Shown here in pieces: positions 25,528-34,549 of a stretch of 57,170 nucleotides of DNA. Position 1 is the stretch's first letter; every line of letters starts with the position of its first letter. Origin of the DNA: an uncultured Bacteroidales bacterium (lineage in GTDB: Bacteria; Bacteroidota; Bacteroidia; Bacteroidales; Muribaculaceae); the NCBI GenBank assembly GCA_902785925.1, contig CADAAI010000015.1:83675-140844 (forward strand), in the 5' to 3' direction. Made by a program: the position numbers and the translations under genes. The notes beneath the pieces were generated by a model. That model was given only the letters and a program-made list of their open reading frames with translations, made no database searches and was not told the DNA's origin.

Positions 25528-26802
25528 TCACTTTACTGGTTTCCACACAAATAGTTTGTCACTAGGCCTGATTTTCTCACTGGTTTTGATGGAGAACCTC
25601 TCACCCTTGACGGTCTTCTCAACTGGTTTAAGGTCAACGCGTATTTCCTCTACAGTCATAGGCAGCGCACCAGTTGTTGGACCTGTTATTAGTATCTCGT
25701 CACCCACGTGCAGCTCACCAGCCTCCATTAGGAATTCGGCAACGCCAATCTTAGAGAAATAACGCACTCCTTTAGCAGCATAAACCTTTACGTGAGTGGC
25801 GCTGGAACCATATTTCGATGTCCACTCGCCTAACCGCTGACCCAAGTAGTATCCATCCCAAAAACCGCGATTAAAAACTCGCGACAGCCTCTCATTCCAC
25901 TGCTCAATGCGCTCATCGCAATAGGTGCAGTCGACAATGGCGTTGAGAGCCTCGTTGTAGCACCCAACAACGGTGCGCACATATTCAGGTCCTCGCGCCC
26001 TACCCTCTATCTTGAACACCCGCACCCCTGCGTCCACCATCTTATTTAGGAAGTGTATGGTTTTCAAGTCCTTGGGCGACATGATGTATTTATTCTCAAT
26101 TGCGAGCTCATCGCCTGTGTCGCGGTCGGTGACGATGTAGCTGCGGCGGCAAATCTGGCGGCATGCGCCACGGTTGGCGCTTGAGTCGGCCTCGTGCAGA
26201 CTCATGTAACACTTACCACTCACCGCCATACACAATGCACCATGGCAAAACATCTCGAGCCTAACAGGATCGCCATGCGGTCCACGCACATCGCTCGCTG
26301 TGATGTTGTCGTGGATTCTCGCAACTTGGTCGAGATTTAACTCGCGGGCAAGGACCATCACATCGGCCCACTGGGCATAATATCGCACGGCCTCGCTGTT
26401 GCTCACATTAACCTGGGTGGATATGTGCACCTCCACCCCAATGCTTCGCGCATAAAGGATAGTGGCCATATCGCTGGCAATGATGGCGCTAATGTGTGCA
26501 TCGCGAGCCGCGTCGACGATGCGGTGCATATAGTCGATATCCTCATCATAGATGATAGTATTGACGGTAAGGTAGGTCTTGATGCCGCGCTCGGCGCACC
26601 ACTGGGCAATAGTGTGCAGGTCGTCAATCGAGAAATTCACGCTCGACTTCGACCGCATGTTAAGATTCTCGATGCCAAAATAAATTGCATCGGCGCCACC
26701 CTGCTGTGCTGCCACAAGCGACTCCCAAGAGCCTACAGGAGCCATGAGCTCAAAATCGCTACGCGATAATTGGTTTATAGGTAATTGATTATGTTCTGTC
26801 AT
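25528..26802 (-). CDS. Peptidase U32-family protein (probable RNA-hydroxylation enzyme)
   Basis: 424 residues, cytoplasmic. The U32 signature is clear: a TIM-barrel start FELMAPVGSWESLVAAQQGGADAIYFG (about 17-43), then LEMFCHGALCMAVSGKCYMS with paired Cys, and NRGACRQICRRSY with two more Cys that likely ligate an iron-sulfur cluster. Members such as TrhP and RlhA install hydroxyl groups on tRNA or 23S rRNA rather than cut protein; I infer the same here. The C-terminal small beta domain (about 330-424) is present. Confidence 0.9.
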   Translation of the reverse strand: MTEHNQLPINQLSRSDFELMAPVGSWESLVAAQQGGADAIYFGIENLNMRSKSSVNFSIDDLHTIAQWCAERGIKTYLTVNTIIYDEDIDYMHRIVDAARDAHISAIIASDMATILYARSIGVEVHISTQVNVSNSEAVRYYAQWADVMVLARELNLDQVARIHDNITASDVRGPHGDPVRLEMFCHGALCMAVSGKCYMSLHEADSSANRGACRQICRRSYIVTDRDTGDELAIENKYIMSPKDLKTIHFLNKMVDAGVRVFKIEGRARGPEYVRTVVGCYNEALNAIVDCTYCDERIEQWNERLSRVFNRGFWDGYYLGQRLGEWTSKYGSSATHVKVYAAKGVRYFSKIGVAEFLMEAGELHVGDEILITGPTTGALPMTVEEIRVDLKPVEKTVKGERFSIKTSEKIRPSDKLFVWKPVK

Positions 26803-26835
26803 TTTTATTTACATCATTGTTATCTAAAAAATTAT

Positions 26836-26880
26836 CTAGACAATCTAGAAATTCTAGACGGCCTAGATAATCTAGTCTGT
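26836..26880. repeat. 9-bp-period CTAG array
   Basis: Five CTAG tetramers start at 26836, 26845, 26854, 26863 and 26872, exactly 9 bp apart (CTAGACAAT, CTAGAAATT, CTAGACGGC, CTAGATAAT, CTAGTCTGT). The tetramer is invariant and the other bases drift. It lies between the U32 gene and the exonuclease-family gene. Confidence 0.92.
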
Positions 26881-26912
26881 TGCCACTTTTCTCGCTAAAT
26901 AAAAGCGCCCTT

Positions 26913-28040
26913 TTATTCGACCTCCTTCACGAGGAAGATTTCGGTTGGGAAGTGGTCGCTATAGCCATTAAGGAACACGCCCGAGCTGTAGGTACGCAAT
27001 GGGTATCCCTTGCGGTCACCCTCCTGAGTCTTAAGGAAGTCGCGATTAAGGGCCTCGGCACGAACAAATGTGAGTTGTGGCTTGTCCTTGCCAATGCGGT
27101 ATTTAGTGAAGTAACTGCTACACATGATTTGGTCGAAGAGGTTCCATTGTCCCCTGTAGGCCAATGTACCAACACCACTGTCAAGGATTTTCCAGAATGG
27201 GTTGAACATATCACCGGGATTTATAACGTCCTCAATATTGCGCTTGCCACCAACCGACTCGGCACATGCTTTATCCATTGGATCGTCGTTAAGGTCACCC
27301 ATGAAGATGATGCCGATGTTCTCACCGTGAACATTAACGAGTGAATCGATAGTGCGACGGCACATGTAGCCGGCAGCCTCGCGCTTGGGACTTGATGCTT
27401 CCTGACCTCCCAGACGAGATGGCCAGTGGTTGACCATCACTGCCACTGTGTCGCCAGCAAGAATGCCAACAACGCAAATCTGGTCACGGGTTTTAAAGTT
27501 CTCGTTCCACTCATACTCAGCTTTGCGACTTGGGTCGGCTGCAGCAGCTGCTCTCTCAAAGTCTTCCTCGCTCAGACGCTGATTGGTAACATTGAGCACA
27601 CGGAAGAAGCGAGGATTGTACATCACGCCCACGTCAACACCACGACGGTCGGGACTCTCGTGATATTCAGCAACCTGCAAGCGCCAGTCTCTCACCTGAG
27701 GATCACGAGCTATATCTTTAAGCACTGTCTCGTTCTCAATCTCACTAACACCGATAATGGCTGGTCCGTAAGGGGTATTGTCGGTCTTCATCTGAGCAAA
27801 GGCATAAGCCATGTTGTGAATCTTCATCCAGTACTTTCGGCTATCCCATTGGCGAGCGCCATTGGGTGAGAACTCCAGGTCGTAGGTGCCGTTGGAATTG
27901 ATTGTGTCGAACAAGTTCTCTAGATTGTAGAACATCACGCCATACACCCTGTAGCGCTTGTTCTGCTGAGCGTTGTCCTGTGCATTTATCACTGGTACTA
28001 AAACCATTGCCATCAATGCGGCCAATAACAATTTCTTCAT
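26913..28040 (-). CDS. Secreted endonuclease/exonuclease/phosphatase-family protein
   Basis: 375 residues. Signal peptide ending VINAQ. EEP-fold landmarks: VMFYNLENLFD, the metal-binding Glu in IGVSEIENE, VMVNHWPSRLGG, IFMGDLNDDP and the final active-site pair in GYSDHFPTEI. The fold serves DNases, phosphodiesterases and sphingomyelinases; the substrate cannot be read here, but two other secreted nucleases lie next to it. Its own promoter is likely: TTG (28117-28119), 19 bp, TATTTTTG (28090-28097) on the minus strand. Confidence 0.88.
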   Translation of the reverse strand: MKKLLLAALMAMVLVPVINAQDNAQQNKRYRVYGVMFYNLENLFDTINSNGTYDLEFSPNGARQWDSRKYWMKIHNMAYAFAQMKTDNTPYGPAIIGVSEIENETVLKDIARDPQVRDWRLQVAEYHESPDRRGVDVGVMYNPRFFRVLNVTNQRLSEEDFERAAAAADPSRKAEYEWNENFKTRDQICVVGILAGDTVAVMVNHWPSRLGGQEASSPKREAAGYMCRRTIDSLVNVHGENIGIIFMGDLNDDPMDKACAESVGGKRNIEDVINPGDMFNPFWKILDSGVGTLAYRGQWNLFDQIMCSSYFTKYRIGKDKPQLTFVRAEALNRDFLKTQEGDRKGYPLRTYSSGVFLNGYSDHFPTEIFLVKEVE

Positions 28041-28089
28041 AATATATAGTTTTTAGTGTTAAAATTTCGCTACTTATTCAATCAATCTC

Positions 28090-28119
28090 CAAAAATACTA
28101 CTTTTTCTTGAAACCTCAA
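28090..28119 (-). promoter_or_regulatory. Promoter of the EEP-family gene
   Basis: On the minus strand TTG, a 19-bp spacer and TATTTTTG, a close fit to the Bacteroidetes house-keeping promoter, about 50 bp before the start codon. Confidence 0.55.
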
Positions 28120-28151
28120 CCCTTTTACTCAAAAAAAATGAAAAAGAAACA

Positions 28152-28187
28152 AAAGAGCGGTTTTGTCTTTAGTCAAAACCGCTCTTT
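28152..28187. terminator. Terminator after the 28208 nuclease gene
   Basis: Perfect 14-bp stem AAAGAGCGGTTTTG / CAAAACCGCTCTTT over an 8-nt loop, 20 bases beyond the nuclease stop codon. Confidence 0.88.
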
Positions 28188-28207
28188 ACTATATTCTTCT
28201 GAAGATA

Positions 28208-30112
28208 CTAATTTGAACTGAAGTCCCAGTAGGATGCCGTGGCTTCAACTGTGGCCTCTATGTCATCGGGAAGGTTGCAGAAGAAGTCGATGCCCGTTCG
28301 CCGCTCGAGCTCATCGATGGAAATCTTGTTGTTAATTACTGTAGCGGCACTGGGATTGTTGGCGTTCAGATGCTCAGTCCACAAGGCGAAGGCCTTGTAG
28401 GAGTTGGCCGATTTGTCGTAATACAAGAACGCCATATAGAAGTACTTTGGCACCACCAATGTGTGTTCCTGAGAATCGGTAGTAGTTGTGATGATACCTG
28501 TGCTCGAAGTGCTGTTGAGAGTGACATCTTCGATTGTCGCTGCTTTCACCACATAGAGGGTGTCGGTGTTGTTGGTAGGTTGCCATTTAGTCCTTACATA
28601 GCCTTCAAGCGTAGACCACACGCCACCATTATGTGCCTGATATTGAGGCTGCATATTGGTCATATAGAACGTCTGCTTGTTTTGATCTATTGAAGCCAAT
28701 CGGTCGGCACTTGGGCACAAGTGGCCACGTGAATATGTACTACTTTCAGTATAAGAGCTGGAAGCCGAGACTGTCACAACTGGGTCAGCTTTGAAATCAT
28801 CATGTCGTGTTGTATTCGTTGCATTGTTTTTCGCGCACATGGTGTAGCAGGTCCATCGGTTGGCAATCTTGTTGTTGTCCCATTCAAGCGAGTATGTTAT
28901 GCCGTAGGTGCTCACCGCTTTCACTACTCTTTGGTTGCCGCTGGCGGTGTTGATGTGCGGGTACTCGAGGCGCCATGCATACTCATCGGTACTCTTATTG
29001 GTGAATGTTGGGTCGCCCTTCGACAGTGGAATTCCACTGCCCGCGATGTTCCAGTTAGCGTTCACATTGTTGTTGGCGTCAGAACTTATGATATAGGTTG
29101 CCGTAACCATTGTGCTCGACACGCCGCCCTTAACAGCGATTGCCTTGATGGTCATATTGCCACTCACTAGTATAGGAGTAGAGTAAACCGTGGAGTGGCT
29201 TGAAGGAGTGCTACCATCGGTGGTGTAATATATTGTAGCTCCGCTCGTTGTTGTGCTGATAGTCACATTCTGCGCCGAGGTGTAAGTGCCACCTGCAGGC
29301 GAGAACGTGGGCGCCGCAACAACACTTGCCGCACTGCCATCGTCCTCAACGTAGAGCTGGGCGAATGGTTGACTATAAGTTCCAGTATTTTCTCCTGGCG
29401 CATAACAAGCAAAGCGAGGACTACCTGTATTGTAACAAATTCTGCGTGCAGGTTCATTGTTGTTACTGATAATCACATTGCTACCATCAAATTCTATTGT
29501 CCACTCTTTGCCAGAATCACCTGTTGTTAATGAATTACCCGATGTCCAACACAAAGTACTATTTCCATCCATCGTAAATGTCCAAGCATCGGTAGTGCCA
29601 CCAAGAGTCAGCACTTTAACACTGGTTCCTTCGGTTAACTGTACTATTCCATTTGTGTTATCAAAAGCGAAGTTTTCATTTCCCGTTACTGAAAGACCAT
29701 AATTTGTACTCGTGTTGGATATTGCTCCCATTACAGCTGGTGCATGTGTTTGATTTCCCTCATAAACAAGGATATATCTCTTGCCTGCGACAAGTTGAGA
29801 GACATCAGTCACGCGAGTAAAGATTTCACTAGAAACTACTGGCTGGGTGTCCTCTACAACATCGGTGATTTGGGAGTAGAGGTAATCGATGCTTTGGGTT
29901 TGGCCCTTGAGGTAGATTTTCATACCAATAGCTCCTGAGTCGCCAAATTTTCCACCCACGAAACGCACGCTGTCCATATTGGAAGCAGCGTATGTCACGG
30001 TATTTCCGTTCTTCAAAGTTATAGTCATCGACACTGGTGTGTTGTCGATAGCTGCCATAGCGTTGGCTATTGTCATCAAGCCCAAGAGGGCAACAAATAA
30101 TATCTTCTTCAT
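28208..30112 (-). CDS. Secreted DNA/RNA non-specific endonuclease (NUC type), modular
   Basis: 634 residues. Signal peptide ending ANAMA; an N-terminal segment with ITLKNGNTVTYAASNMDSVRF; a central beta domain (about 100-255); a chitobiase-type CHB_HEX_C module (PTFSPAGGTYTSAQNVTI, YYTTDGSTP, TIKAIAVKGG, about 262-342); then the NUC nuclease (about 348-630). The nuclease motif reads SRGHLCPSADR, so the first Asp of the textbook DRGH is Ser, while the general-base His, the metal-binding Asn (AHNGGVW) and the following Glu are kept. It should cut extracellular DNA and RNA. The C-terminus is the nuclease itself; no sorting tail is visible. A related nuclease lies at 32459. Confidence 0.9.
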   Translation of the reverse strand: MKKILFVALLGLMTIANAMAAIDNTPVSMTITLKNGNTVTYAASNMDSVRFVGGKFGDSGAIGMKIYLKGQTQSIDYLYSQITDVVEDTQPVVSSEIFTRVTDVSQLVAGKRYILVYEGNQTHAPAVMGAISNTSTNYGLSVTGNENFAFDNTNGIVQLTEGTSVKVLTLGGTTDAWTFTMDGNSTLCWTSGNSLTTGDSGKEWTIEFDGSNVIISNNNEPARRICYNTGSPRFACYAPGENTGTYSQPFAQLYVEDDGSAASVVAAPTFSPAGGTYTSAQNVTISTTTSGATIYYTTDGSTPSSHSTVYSTPILVSGNMTIKAIAVKGGVSSTMVTATYIISSDANNNVNANWNIAGSGIPLSKGDPTFTNKSTDEYAWRLEYPHINTASGNQRVVKAVSTYGITYSLEWDNNKIANRWTCYTMCAKNNATNTTRHDDFKADPVVTVSASSSYTESSTYSRGHLCPSADRLASIDQNKQTFYMTNMQPQYQAHNGGVWSTLEGYVRTKWQPTNNTDTLYVVKAATIEDVTLNSTSSTGIITTTTDSQEHTLVVPKYFYMAFLYYDKSANSYKAFALWTEHLNANNPSAATVINNKISIDELERRTGIDFFCNLPDDIEATVEATASYWDFSSN

Positions 30113-30131
30113 TGTCGTGTCCTCCTAAAGC

Positions 30132-32240
30132 TTAACGTTTAACAATCTTTTTACCGTTCACAATATATATGCCTGGCGGCAGTTCACCGAGCGGTCGATC
30201 GAGCCTAATTCCCAGGATGTTATAAATCACAGTCTCTTGTAGAGAGTTGCCATCGAGGCGAATGTTGTTGATTGCCGTAACAACCTCGTTGTCTCCCAGG
30301 TCAAGTTTCACGCCAGCGCCATCGGGAATAGTGATATAGGCCTCGGTGCCAGCAATCTCGGTGTCATCGATGAGCGAAGTCCAACTCAAAGTGTTGTTGT
30401 CTATGAGCTTCACTGTAGACTCATCTTTAGGCAAAGTAGCGGGTGAGTAGGTTCCCACCAATGTGTAGTCGCCCACGTAAGCTGGTGTCTCATTTGCCAT
30501 CAGGTTAATGCCTGGGGCATTTTGTGGAGCGGCAAGAGAGAATGTTACCGAGCCAACAGGGTCACTTTTCAGCTCAACACCACTCAGCGTCATCTCCTGC
30601 TGCGAAGTGTAAGGTTTCACCAAATAGGGTGTACCTGGCTGAAGGTTGCCGTAATAGTCCTCAAAATGCATCACGCCGCCCTGGATGGGATAGGTAACAC
30701 CGTTCATCTCGTAAGCTCCCACCTGACCGAGCGTCACACCTGTATATTCCAGCACATCGCCCTCAAAACCTTCTATCTCGAATGGCACGGTGAGCAGGCT
30801 CCAGTCTTGTGACGAGAGATTGCGTTTGAGCCTTACCTGAGCGTTAGAAATCGAAGCCGATGGGCTAACAAAATCACGCTGGGCATCCACCACGTAGGTT
30901 AGTGGATAGAAATCATTCTGATTGATGGGGAGAATATCCTGACTATTATTATAAGGAGCAGCAATACCAGTTACATCGACTATAGCTCCCACGTATGGCT
31001 GCTGATAGCCTTCGGGAGTGTATTTGTTATAAATAGAGAATGCGTTGTTGTTAATGTCGGTTGCTGTTGCAGTATTATCATTCGAAGCAGTAACTTCCAG
31101 GTCAGTAATTGTCACCCAGTCGGCATAATGGCTATCATAGTCATCGGCCTCAATCTCTACTGGCTCAGCATCGTGCTCGGTCACAGGATCGGCGATAACG
31201 AGGTAGCAACTGTTAGTCGCCGATGAGGCCGTAAACTCAGGCATGCCGTTGTGTTCGGTATAGGTACCAATTATCCACCCTGCTATGTGCTGATTGTATT
31301 GCAATGAGGGATTAGTTGTCACATTATAAATACATATAGCTCCTGTTTTATCGCGCACAAAAGCCTCTTTCTCGCTATCATTAACATAAAGCGTGCGGGC
31401 ATTATAGTTGTCGGGCAAGTACAGCCTAGCTGTTGCACCGCTCGCCAAGTTCTTGAAGGCTGAGATGCCTGTAATAGTTTGACCGAGAGTGTAGGTCTTG
31501 CTCACCACTGCGCTCGTCTGTGTGCCAACGTAGGAAATAGCCTTGACAGTAGTGGTGCCACTGATGTTGATAGTGGTGACAGCTGTGATTTCAGTGCCAT
31601 TAGTCCTTGACGGATTGCTGCCGTCGGTTGTGTAACGCACCGTGTTGCCACTGGCAGGAGCTATCGTCACCTCTGCGCTCGGCGCGTCATTCATCACCGG
31701 CCAGAACGTGAACTCATCGGAGAGAGTAGGTTCCTCGACGGTGACAGAAGAGGCAGATGAATAGGTGACAGATATTGCAGTCACCCTCACTTGACCGTTT
31801 GTTGCCGTCCCATTATTGCCCACTATAAATGTAACTGAATTACCGCTAATTGTAATTGCTGTTCCTGATGCTACAGTATTACCATTATCATTCAGCAGAT
31901 TTCCACCATTATCTATACTATACGTGAAAGCCACTGATTTCAAAACATATCCTGTGGCTGCAGAAACTATTACATTTCCATTTTTGGCTTGATATAAACG
32001 CCAATCAATATTAGGAGATGTTCCCCAAAATGAGCCACAATTAGAGCTTCCTGTTGTTGAAATTGTAATGTTATCATCTAGTGCAAATGATGTATAACAT
32101 GTAACATTGCTACCAGATGAAACTGTATAACCATTTGCACTTACAATCTCGTTCATGGTTTTTGAGACTGTAACATCTGCTGCCCAGCCGACGCTAGCGG
32201 CCAAGGTGGCAAATAAAAATAGTGTTATTATTTTTTTCAT
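30132..32240 (-). CDS. Secreted modular protein with CHB_HEX module, OB-like region and T9SS tail
   Basis: 702 residues from the ATG at 32240, chosen because the signal peptide MKKIITLFLFATLAASVGWA follows at once; an upstream TTG would bury it. Order: N-terminal beta domain, CHB_HEX-type module (VRYTTDGSNPSR, TTVKAISYVG, about 195-260), a region around residues 260-440 that reads like an OB-fold surface domain (LYVNDSEKEAFVRDKTGAIC, then VGAIVDVTGIA), a further beta region, and a classical T9SS type A tail (VIYNILGIRLDRP, PPGIYIVNGKKIVKR). No catalytic residues recognised. It starts 19 bases upstream of the 28208 nuclease on the same strand, so the two are probably one operon. Confidence 0.8.
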   Translation of the reverse strand: MKKIITLFLFATLAASVGWAADVTVSKTMNEIVSANGYTVSSGSNVTCYTSFALDDNITISTTGSSNCGSFWGTSPNIDWRLYQAKNGNVIVSAATGYVLKSVAFTYSIDNGGNLLNDNGNTVASGTAITISGNSVTFIVGNNGTATNGQVRVTAISVTYSSASSVTVEEPTLSDEFTFWPVMNDAPSAEVTIAPASGNTVRYTTDGSNPSRTNGTEITAVTTINISGTTTVKAISYVGTQTSAVVSKTYTLGQTITGISAFKNLASGATARLYLPDNYNARTLYVNDSEKEAFVRDKTGAICIYNVTTNPSLQYNQHIAGWIIGTYTEHNGMPEFTASSATNSCYLVIADPVTEHDAEPVEIEADDYDSHYADWVTITDLEVTASNDNTATATDINNNAFSIYNKYTPEGYQQPYVGAIVDVTGIAAPYNNSQDILPINQNDFYPLTYVVDAQRDFVSPSASISNAQVRLKRNLSSQDWSLLTVPFEIEGFEGDVLEYTGVTLGQVGAYEMNGVTYPIQGGVMHFEDYYGNLQPGTPYLVKPYTSQQEMTLSGVELKSDPVGSVTFSLAAPQNAPGINLMANETPAYVGDYTLVGTYSPATLPKDESTVKLIDNNTLSWTSLIDDTEIAGTEAYITIPDGAGVKLDLGDNEVVTAINNIRLDGNSLQETVIYNILGIRLDRPLGELPPGIYIVNGKKIVKR

Positions 32241-32384
32241 ATTGTAAAGATTAATAGACTTCTTAAACTCTTGCAAAGTTAACTAAAAGTAATGAAACAA
32301 AGAGCATTTTATGGACTTTTTCCATAAAAAGGTCATAATCATTATGCGAAAAAAACACTATTAATTGAAGTTAGTGAAACCAAA

Positions 32385-32416
32385 TTTGGTAATTTTGAGA
32401 AAAATGTGTAACTTGC
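32385..32416 (+). promoter_or_regulatory. Promoter candidate of the 32459 nuclease gene
   Basis: TTTG (32385-32388), 20 bp, TAACTTGC (32409-32416). The -33 box is exact and the -7 box is imperfect. The divergent region 32241-32458 also must hold the promoter of the 30132 gene, which I could not place. Confidence 0.4.
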
Positions 32417-32458
32417 ACAACTTTTTAACTAGTAAATATTAACAAAAACTTTATAACT

Positions 32459-34549
32459 ATGGCAAAACGAATTTACTTACTCTCGATGATGGTGTGCCTA
32501 GCATTGGCGGCCTCGGCAGTTACCAAGACTGCGGTCTTCGACTTCAGTTCTCCCGAGGCTTTGTCACAGATGGGCCTGCCCACTCCCACCAGCAGCACTC
32601 CCACTTACCTGCAAAACAACATCACAGTGGACAATATCACCCTTATCCCTGGCAGCAGTTCGCCACGCTCCACGTTCTATCAAAACCAATACACCTTTTA
32701 TACCACCAGCGGTAACACATTCTCATTCCGTGGCGAAAATGGTGCAACCATCAAGCGAGTTGACTTCGACGGTTTCTACACTCAGCAGCGCTTTACTGCC
32801 AACCCCGCGGGCTTTGACTCAAGCAATAGTTACTGGAGCGGCTTGACTAACCAAGTGACCTTTACTGGCACTGGTGGCAACAGTCTGTACTCAATGACTG
32901 TGACCTATGAGATAGATGAAGGCAATTACAGTCCACTCGACGTAAACCACGATGGCAACATAACCAGTGCCGACATCACCGCAATCTACAACTACCTTCT
33001 AAACAACGACCAAACTTTTGTAGCCTACTGCGACGTGAACAATGACGGCAACATAACCAGTGCCGACATCACCGCAATTTACAACTTTATCTTGAATGGT
33101 ATTGAACCATCGATTGTTGATCCACCAACTTTCAGTCACCCATCGGGCACAGTATTCAACACTCCAACTGAAGTGACTGTTACAGGTCCTGCCAATAGCC
33201 GCGTATATATCACTACCGATGGCAGCACACCAAGCACTACAAACTACCAGGACAACGCTTACGGCTCAATCACAGTGATGGTAGGCTTCAATATGACCCT
33301 CAAGGCCATTGCCGTAGTCGATGGTCAGTCAAGTGCTGTGGCAACAGCAGTGTATTCACTTGTTGAGGTGCCAGGTCCCACCTTCAACCCACCTTCGGGC
33401 ACAGTGTTCCAAGGCACTGGTTCGGTGACAATTACTGGCCCTTACGGAAGTATGATTTACTTCACACTCGACGGCACAACACCCACCACAAGCCACTACT
33501 ACTCTCACGGCAACTCACCCTACACAATCGAGGAACTCGAAGTAGGCACTACAACCATCAAGGCTATCGCTGTCATTAACGGAGTGGCTAGTCCTGTGAT
33601 AACTGCCATTTACACCGTCGAAGAAGTTACTGACAACAATGTCAATGCCAACTGGAAAGAGACGGCCTTCAATATTCCGGAATCGGGACCAAAGCCCACA
33701 AGTTCGAGTGCCACCTACAACCAGGCTTGGCGCATTGAATATCCCCACATCGCAACAAGCTCCAACTACATGGTTGTGGTTAAGGCAACGTCCCAATATG
33801 GCGTATCGCTCTCGCTTGAGCTTGACAAGAGTCAGCGAGCCAATCACTGGACCTGCTTCACAATGCACGCAGGCACGCCAAACAACAGTGTGGGACGAAC
33901 ACCCTCATTCTCGGTTGACAGTAATGTGCCATCCGCTTATCAGGTTAACACGAGCGAGTACACCACCGGAAAGTACACCACCTCGGTCGTCAATCTTGAC
34001 GGCAACAACATGACGATGTTTGCCCGCGGCCACATCTGCGCCAGCGAGGACCGTCAGTCGAGTAGTGAACAGAACAGCCACACTTTTGTCACCAGCAACA
34101 TCCATCCACAGTATCAGGCGCACAACGCCGGCCTGTGGCAACGCATGGAGACAAAGGTGCAGAATTGGGGCTATAGCAACAGCTTCCGCGACACTCTCTA
34201 TGTGTGCAAGGGTGCTACCATCGGCAACGTTACGCTCAATGGTTCCACAACATCTGGACTCATTCCTAAATCAGAAGTGCAAAGCCTATTTGGAGTGAAC
34301 ATCACTGGAACTCTCCCTATTCCACGCTACTGGTATATGGCAGTATTGCGACTGAAGAACGGACAATACCAAGCTATGGCCTACTGGACTGAACAGATTA
34401 ACAGTTCGTGCAGCTCAACTACCTTGCAAAGCTGCATGATAACCATCGACGAACTGGAACAACGAACAGGCATCGACTTCTTCTGCAACCTGCCCGATGA
34501 CATTGAGGAAGATGTGGAATCCACACTCAACACTAGCATCTGGCAGTAA
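32459..34549 (+). CDS. Secreted NUC-type nuclease with dockerin-like and CHB_HEX modules
   Basis: 696 residues. Signal peptide ending AASA; an N-terminal beta domain (about 20-155); a dockerin type I-like pair of Ca-binding loops, DVNHDGNITSADITAIYNYL and DVNNDGNITSADITAIYNFI (about 160-217); two CHB_HEX modules (YITTDGSTP and YFTLDGTTP, about 222-392); then the NUC domain with ARGHICASEDR (Ala in place of the first Asp of DRGH), AHNAGLWQRME and the family end GIDFFCNLPDDIEEDVE. Its nuclease half is clearly homologous to that of the 28208 protein. The dockerin loops keep the Asp/Asn ligands. It is transcribed away from the 30132-28208 pair and ends at a strong terminator. Confidence 0.9.
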   Translation: MAKRIYLLSMMVCLALAASAVTKTAVFDFSSPEALSQMGLPTPTSSTPTYLQNNITVDNITLIPGSSSPRSTFYQNQYTFYTTSGNTFSFRGENGATIKRVDFDGFYTQQRFTANPAGFDSSNSYWSGLTNQVTFTGTGGNSLYSMTVTYEIDEGNYSPLDVNHDGNITSADITAIYNYLLNNDQTFVAYCDVNNDGNITSADITAIYNFILNGIEPSIVDPPTFSHPSGTVFNTPTEVTVTGPANSRVYITTDGSTPSTTNYQDNAYGSITVMVGFNMTLKAIAVVDGQSSAVATAVYSLVEVPGPTFNPPSGTVFQGTGSVTITGPYGSMIYFTLDGTTPTTSHYYSHGNSPYTIEELEVGTTTIKAIAVINGVASPVITAIYTVEEVTDNNVNANWKETAFNIPESGPKPTSSSATYNQAWRIEYPHIATSSNYMVVVKATSQYGVSLSLELDKSQRANHWTCFTMHAGTPNNSVGRTPSFSVDSNVPSAYQVNTSEYTTGKYTTSVVNLDGNNMTMFARGHICASEDRQSSSEQNSHTFVTSNIHPQYQAHNAGLWQRMETKVQNWGYSNSFRDTLYVCKGATIGNVTLNGSTTSGLIPKSEVQSLFGVNITGTLPIPRYWYMAVLRLKNGQYQAMAYWTEQINSSCSSTTLQSCMITIDELEQRTGIDFFCNLPDDIEEDVESTLNTSIWQ
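32938..33110 (+). repeat. In-gene tandem duplication encoding the dockerin-like loops
   Basis: The two loop repeats share a 32-bp stretch with no mismatch (beginning GGCAACATAACCAGTGCCGA). Such identity, including wobble positions, implies recent duplication or conversion. Confidence 0.85.
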
